From Candidatus Kariarchaeota archaeon (GTDB taxonomy: Archaea > Asgardarchaeota > Heimdallarchaeia > Heimdallarchaeales > Kariarchaeaceae): a stretch of DNA of 8,173 bases. Location of the stretch: contig JAEOUB010000499.1 of the NCBI GenBank assembly GCA_016839545.1, positions 1 through 8,173 on the forward strand, in the 5' to 3' direction. The notes beneath the pieces are model-generated. The model ran no database searches. It was given only the letters and a program-made list of their open reading frames with translations, and was not told the DNA's origin. A program made the translations under genes and the position numbers. This document shows positions 5,448 through 8,173 of the stretch, piece by piece (the first letter of the stretch is position 1; each line of letters begins with the position of its first letter).

Positions 5448-6451
5448 TGGTGGGTAAACTGTACAAGGCTTTCATTGATTATTTACAATCACTACCCCCT
5501 ACTCAATTTGTAATACTTCTCCATCATAATGCCGATCCTGATGCTATATGTGCAGCAGAAGTGTATGGGCAAATGTTTTTGAGAATGAATAAGAAGCATT
5601 CCTACAAGATCTACAGTGACGATGTCAATCAAACGGCCACCCGGATCATGAAGGAGTTCAATATCTCAGTGTTAGAGACTGAAATCGAATTCAATGGGGG
5701 ATCCACATGTTTTGTCACTGTGGACACCGCAAATGTCTCCCAGTTGGGCAAATACGCACCGATGGTTTCTGACCGCGACATTGGTCTCTTAGTGATTGAC
5801 CATCATGATACATCAGAATTGGCTGACGAAGCTGATGCAAGTATTGTTGATACCTCTAGCTCATCAACCTGTGTTTTGGCAGACAAGACTTTACAAGCCG
5901 CAGACATAACTCCCAATGCCAGAATGGCCACTTTGATCCTATCAGGGCATATGTACGATTCACGAAGAATGCTCTATGGCACAACATCAGAGATCATGAA
6001 GCGTTTCGGTGAGTTGATCGATCTGGGTGGAGATTTTGAAAAGGCAAATGAGCTACTTCAGGCCACAATGAGTATAGGTGAGAGGATTGCCAGGTTCAAA
6101 GCCTCTCAAAGGCTGAAGTACCATGTTTTCAATGATTTCCTTGTCGTCACATCTAAGGTTGGTGCATTCGAGGCATCAGTAGCAAGAAGTTACATTGGCA
6201 TGGGTGCGGATATTGCACTCGTTCTAGCTCCCAAGGGCAAGGAACTAAGAGGCTCTGCACGATGTAACCTAAACATCAATATCGGGGAGGTAATGTCTGA
6301 ACTGGCAACTGAGTTTGGAGGCACTGGAGGAGGTCATGCGGCTGCCGCAGGGTTCAATATATCACCAGTCCCATCAAACGATATACAAAAACAGATTCAA
6401 TCCCGATTCATTAATTTAGTAAAAACTCGTCTCAGTCAAGAAACCAGTTAG
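5447..6451 (+). CDS. DHH/DHHA1 family phosphoesterase (nanoRNase/RecJ-like)
   Basis: This 334-residue protein has the two-domain layout of small DHH phosphoesterases, a manganese-dependent family that includes NrnA-type nanoRNases, pAp phosphatases and RecJ-like exonucleases. The DHH domain (about 20-190) shows the metal-binding motifs HHNADPD (H26, D30, D32), VDT (D93), DHH (118-120) and a later Asp in GHMYDS (D171). The DHHA1 domain (about 225-330) carries the substrate loop GGTGGGHAAAAGF (291-303). All key residues seem present, so activity is expected. The length is close to NrnA and lacks the extra domains of long RecJ proteins. It is coupled to prefoldin by TAATG. Placed after the exosome genes, it could finish short oligonucleotides or act on pAp; this is inference, and the substrate cannot be told from sequence. 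Its last 20 bases overlap the convergent THUMP gene. Confidence 0.9.
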   Translation: MVGKLYKAFIDYLQSLPPTQFVILLHHNADPDAICAAEVYGQMFLRMNKKHSYKIYSDDVNQTATRIMKEFNISVLETEIEFNGGSTCFVTVDTANVSQLGKYAPMVSDRDIGLLVIDHHDTSELADEADASIVDTSSSSTCVLADKTLQAADITPNARMATLILSGHMYDSRRMLYGTTSEIMKRFGELIDLGGDFEKANELLQATMSIGERIARFKASQRLKYHVFNDFLVVTSKVGAFEASVARSYIGMGADIALVLAPKGKELRGSARCNLNINIGEVMSELATEFGGTGGGHAAAAGFNISPVPSNDIQKQIQSRFINLVKTRLSQETS

Positions 6452-6989
6452 GGCTCTCATCATTTTCCTGTGCAAAAGCCAATTGAGTGCTGAACAGGAG
6501 TGAAGGTTCAATTATTGAGTACCCCAATTTATCCGCCACGATCTCAATGATAATTTCCCAATCCGGACTCTCTAGACTTACTGGATTGGAAAACAGGGTA
6601 GCCACGGCTTTAATGAGATCCATTGACCGTACAGGGTTGTGTCTTTTAGTGACACTAACTCTGAAACTCCCTTCACGCTCTATACTCAGCTTCTTGATCG
6701 ATTCTACAAGTGTATCAACTGTTGCCAAATGATCAATTGGTCGGATCTTGAGACAGTGCATGAAGAAGGCATCTTCACTTTCTAATTCCTGAAATTTGCG
6801 AATCAGAGCATGAGTATCCACACTGGGGTTGATTGATACTGTTACCAGGCCTGAAATTCGCGTTTCGTGGACGCTGAATAAATTCTCCTCCACTCCACAA
6901 TGCTCAGTCAGAACGTAGTGGATCTCAGACGAAGCTGATCTCTCCGCGTTTCGAGAAGTTGATACCAGCAACCCACGGTACAATGGCAT
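6432..6989 (-). CDS. THUMP-domain protein (Tan1-like tRNA modification factor)
   Basis: This 185-residue protein resembles the Tan1 family, whose yeast member binds tRNA and is needed for N4-acetylcytidine at position 12 with the Kre33/NAT10 (archaeal TmcA-type) acetyltransferase. The opening GLLVSTSRNAERSASSEI (6-23) is typical. The THUMP RNA-binding domain covers about 80-167, with SFRVSVTKRHNPVRSMDLIKAV (108-129) and the strand pair following SLESPDWEIIIEIVADKLGY. No catalytic domain is attached, as expected of Tan1. The start is uncertain. The ATG at 6989 has GAGGT (6996-6992) only 2 bases away, whereas a TTG at 6983 has it 8 bases away, so the true protein may lack the first two residues. 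It converges on the DHH gene and their coding ends overlap by 20 bases. The tRNA role agrees with Pcc1 nearby. Confidence 0.8.
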   Translation of the reverse strand: MPLYRGLLVSTSRNAERSASSEIHYVLTEHCGVEENLFSVHETRISGLVTVSINPSVDTHALIRKFQELESEDAFFMHCLKIRPIDHLATVDTLVESIKKLSIEREGSFRVSVTKRHNPVRSMDLIKAVATLFSNPVSLESPDWEIIIEIVADKLGYSIIEPSLLFSTQLAFAQENDESPNWFLD

Positions 6990-7088
6990 AGACCTCTTAT
7001 GAAATGCCGATATTTGACGATTAAGATATGCCTCATGGAAATTAATGACTATCCCAATCTGAGAATTTTAGAATGATCTACGGATTCC
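6990..7088. promoter_or_regulatory. Divergent intergenic region between the THUMP gene and a small ORF
   Basis: This 99-base gap must hold the promoter of the - strand THUMP gene, and of the + strand small ORF if that is real. On the + strand GAATTTTA at about 7063-7070 could serve as a TATA element, placing a start site near 7089-7095 and suggesting a leaderless message. On the - strand AT-rich stretches at about 7005-7030 are candidates. None of these is a strong match. Confidence 0.35.
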
Positions 7089-7268
7089 ATGATTATGGTA
7101 GATCGAAGTGGCTATTCAGATGTCATGGTGGCATTTGAAAACATGATAGGGGAGAAAATAATAGAGGAAGCCCAACGGATGGGTCTGAAGAAGATTGAGA
7201 CCTACATGGTAATTGAGAATGTTCTGGCAATCATGAAGGAAGAGATCAGAAAAGAACGTAGGATCTAA
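7089..7268 (+). CDS. Small hypothetical protein (59 residues)
   Basis: An ATG at 7089 opens a frame of 59 codons ending in TAA at 7266-7268. Its upstream limit is an in-frame TGA at 7074-7076. The product starts MIMVDRSGYSDVMVAFENMI and continues into a charged, probably helical C-terminal half with GEKIIEEAQRMGLKKIE and a basic end, KEEIRKERRI. The composition is that of a soluble protein, rich in Ile, Met, Glu and Lys, and unlike the Ser/Arg/Cys-rich shadow frames in the window. It fills the gap between two - strand genes, and its end overlaps the last gene's stop by 4 bases in convergent fashion. There is no Shine-Dalgarno site, but a TATA-like GAATTTTA about 20 bases upstream would suit leaderless translation. 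ATG at 7095 is an alternative start. I recognise no family. It may be a real small gene or a chance frame. Confidence 0.5.
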   Translation: MIMVDRSGYSDVMVAFENMIGEKIIEEAQRMGLKKIETYMVIENVLAIMKEEIRKERRI

Positions 7269-8173
7269 TTGTCGAGTAAATACTCAATTGTATCGTCAAT
7301 AATGCCACGAAGGACCACTTTGTCAATATCTTCAACGAATTCCAAGTTGGCAAGCCGGGTACGTATGACGAAACTAAGTCTGTTGTAATCGCCAATTATA
7401 CGTTCAGCTATTGGCGTGTAGAAAATCGTTATGATGATGACTTTCTCTTGCCCTTCTCTGGTCGACTTGACTGTGGTATAAGCCAGTGATGACAGGTTGC
7501 GGTGAGTTTCAGAGGATACTGGCAGGGGTCCAAACAGACCTTGCTGTATAGTATCGTCATCTCCCATCAGTGTGTAATAGAAGATGGAATTTCGCATCAG
7601 GTCTGATTCTGTAAGCAGTTCACTATTTATTCGTGACAGGACTTTGGGTCCCATGGCATCAAAAGCAAAGTAGGCCACCGACATAGCCTGGGATAACTCC
7701 TCATGGGTAGTTGCGGCTTTTGTCCCCAGCTCGTCTGAGGGATCTCCATAAGAGGGCACGGGTGGTAGACCAATGGATATTGGCTTTACCTGATCAAAGA
7801 GTTTCATGAATCGTTTCTTTGCTCCCATGGTCATAATTGCCTGCTCATACAGGGTAGCCACATAATTCTCATCGTACATGAAACAGAGTTCAAATCGTAG
7901 TTCCTCGGGTATCCGTTTCAGTAACTTGAGTACCTTCTCCTCGGTATGTACTCCCCACAAGGCATTATCAGGTTCCAGACGTATCTTCAGTAGATCGATG
8001 ATCAGGATGCCCTCTGCTTCCTTTCGTATCTCCCCAAGGAGGGTTGAGATCTGGTTAGAGATGACCTGTCGTAGGGTGGAAGTACTGTGGGCTATCAATT
8101 CATCAAAAAACCCGTTGAGGATCTCAGTAGTCACTCCGATGATGGATAATTCCTTGACACTTGGAGGTTCTGC
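7265..8173 (-). CDS. Unidentified protein, possible longin/roadblock-like domain (5' end beyond window)
   Basis: The frame is open from the right edge to the stop at 7265-7267, giving 302 residues. A GTG at 8134 could start a 289-residue form, but it lacks a convincing ribosome binding site and the 13 codons upstream (AEPPSVKELSIIG) read as natural protein, so the gene probably begins outside. I do not recognise the family. In GTG numbering, residues 1-120 are mostly helical with LLKRIPEELRFELCFMYDE. A Pro/Gly-rich linker (PPVPSYGDPSDELG, 124-137) follows, then an alpha/beta region at 148-270. That region, with AYFAFDAMGPKVLSRINSEL, GLFGPLPVS and a strand KVIIITIFYTPI, has the F-D-x-x-G-P and G-x-x-G-P-L-P-V pattern I associate with longin/roadblock-like sensor domains common in Asgard archaea. 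This is inference from pattern only. There are no membrane helices or signal peptide. Confidence 0.7.
   Translation of the reverse strand, partial: AEPPSVKELSIIGVTTEILNGFFDELIAHSTSTLRQVISNQISTLLGEIRKEAEGILIIDLLKIRLEPDNALWGVHTEEKVLKLLKRIPEELRFELCFMYDENYVATLYEQAIMTMGAKKRFMKLFDQVKPISIGLPPVPSYGDPSDELGTKAATTHEELSQAMSVAYFAFDAMGPKVLSRINSELLTESDLMRNSIFYYTLMGDDDTIQQGLFGPLPVSSETHRNLSSLAYTTVKSTREGQEKVIIITIFYTPIAERIIGDYNRLSFVIRTRLANLEFVEDIDKVVLRGIIDDTIEYLLDN

Noticed and set aside
6487..6732. An 81-codon + strand ORF opposite the THUMP gene.
   Set aside because: The - strand frame carries a recognisable THUMP domain; the + frame shows no pattern.
1..8173. Search for CRISPR arrays, insertion sequences, tRNA or rRNA genes.
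   Set aside because: I saw no regularly spaced repeats, transposase-like frames, terminal repeats or tRNA-like cloverleaf sequences.

Overview
The window is archaeal and carries most of the archaeal exosome superoperon. Reading left to right on the + strand it encodes the end of a membrane protein, SBDS, Rrp4, Rrp41, Rrp42, ribosomal protein eL43 (L37Ae), an Imp4-like Brix protein, the KEOPS subunit Pcc1, prefoldin beta and a two-domain DHH/DHHA1 phosphoesterase. On the - strand follow a THUMP-domain (Tan1-like) protein and the C-terminal 302 residues of an unrecognised protein, with a small + strand ORF between them. This gene set and order occur only in Archaea. Mid-range GC, TTG/GTG starts with GAGG-type ribosome binding sites, and a possible longin/roadblock-like domain in the last gene would fit an Asgard archaeon such as Thorarchaeota. 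That placement is inference and is not proven by the window.

Layout. Positions 1-252 hold the end of a two-helix membrane protein, followed by a 155-base gap before SBDS. SBDS to Rrp42 (408-3885) is a compact block in which the Rrp4 stop sits in the Rrp41 ribosome binding site and Rrp41 and Rrp42 share one base (TAATG). An 88-base AT-rich gap with a good TATA-like box precedes eL43. eL43 to the DHH gene (3974-6451) is again compact, with a 20-base Brix/Pcc1 overlap and a second TAATG junction between prefoldin and DHH. The THUMP gene converges on the DHH gene with a 20-base overlap. A 99-base divergent gap separates the THUMP gene from the small ORF.

The genes form an RNA and ribosome theme. 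Rrp41 and Rrp42 form the phosphorolytic ring of the exosome and Rrp4 is a cap subunit. SBDS and the Brix protein act in ribosome maturation, and eL43 is a 50S protein. Pcc1 (t6A) and the THUMP protein (probably ac4C) act in tRNA modification. Prefoldin is a chaperone subunit. The DHH protein resembles nanoRNases and could finish short oligonucleotides left by the exosome, which is inference.

The most unusual feature is a strongly acidic C-terminal extension of about 158 residues on Rrp41, whose catalytic core is otherwise intact. Other points of note are the lack of psmA next to SBDS, the lack of rpoP between eL43 and Brix, a short previously uncallable ORF at 7089-7268, and the uncharacterised last gene, which is open through the window edge. 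I found no CRISPR array, transposon, rRNA or tRNA gene.
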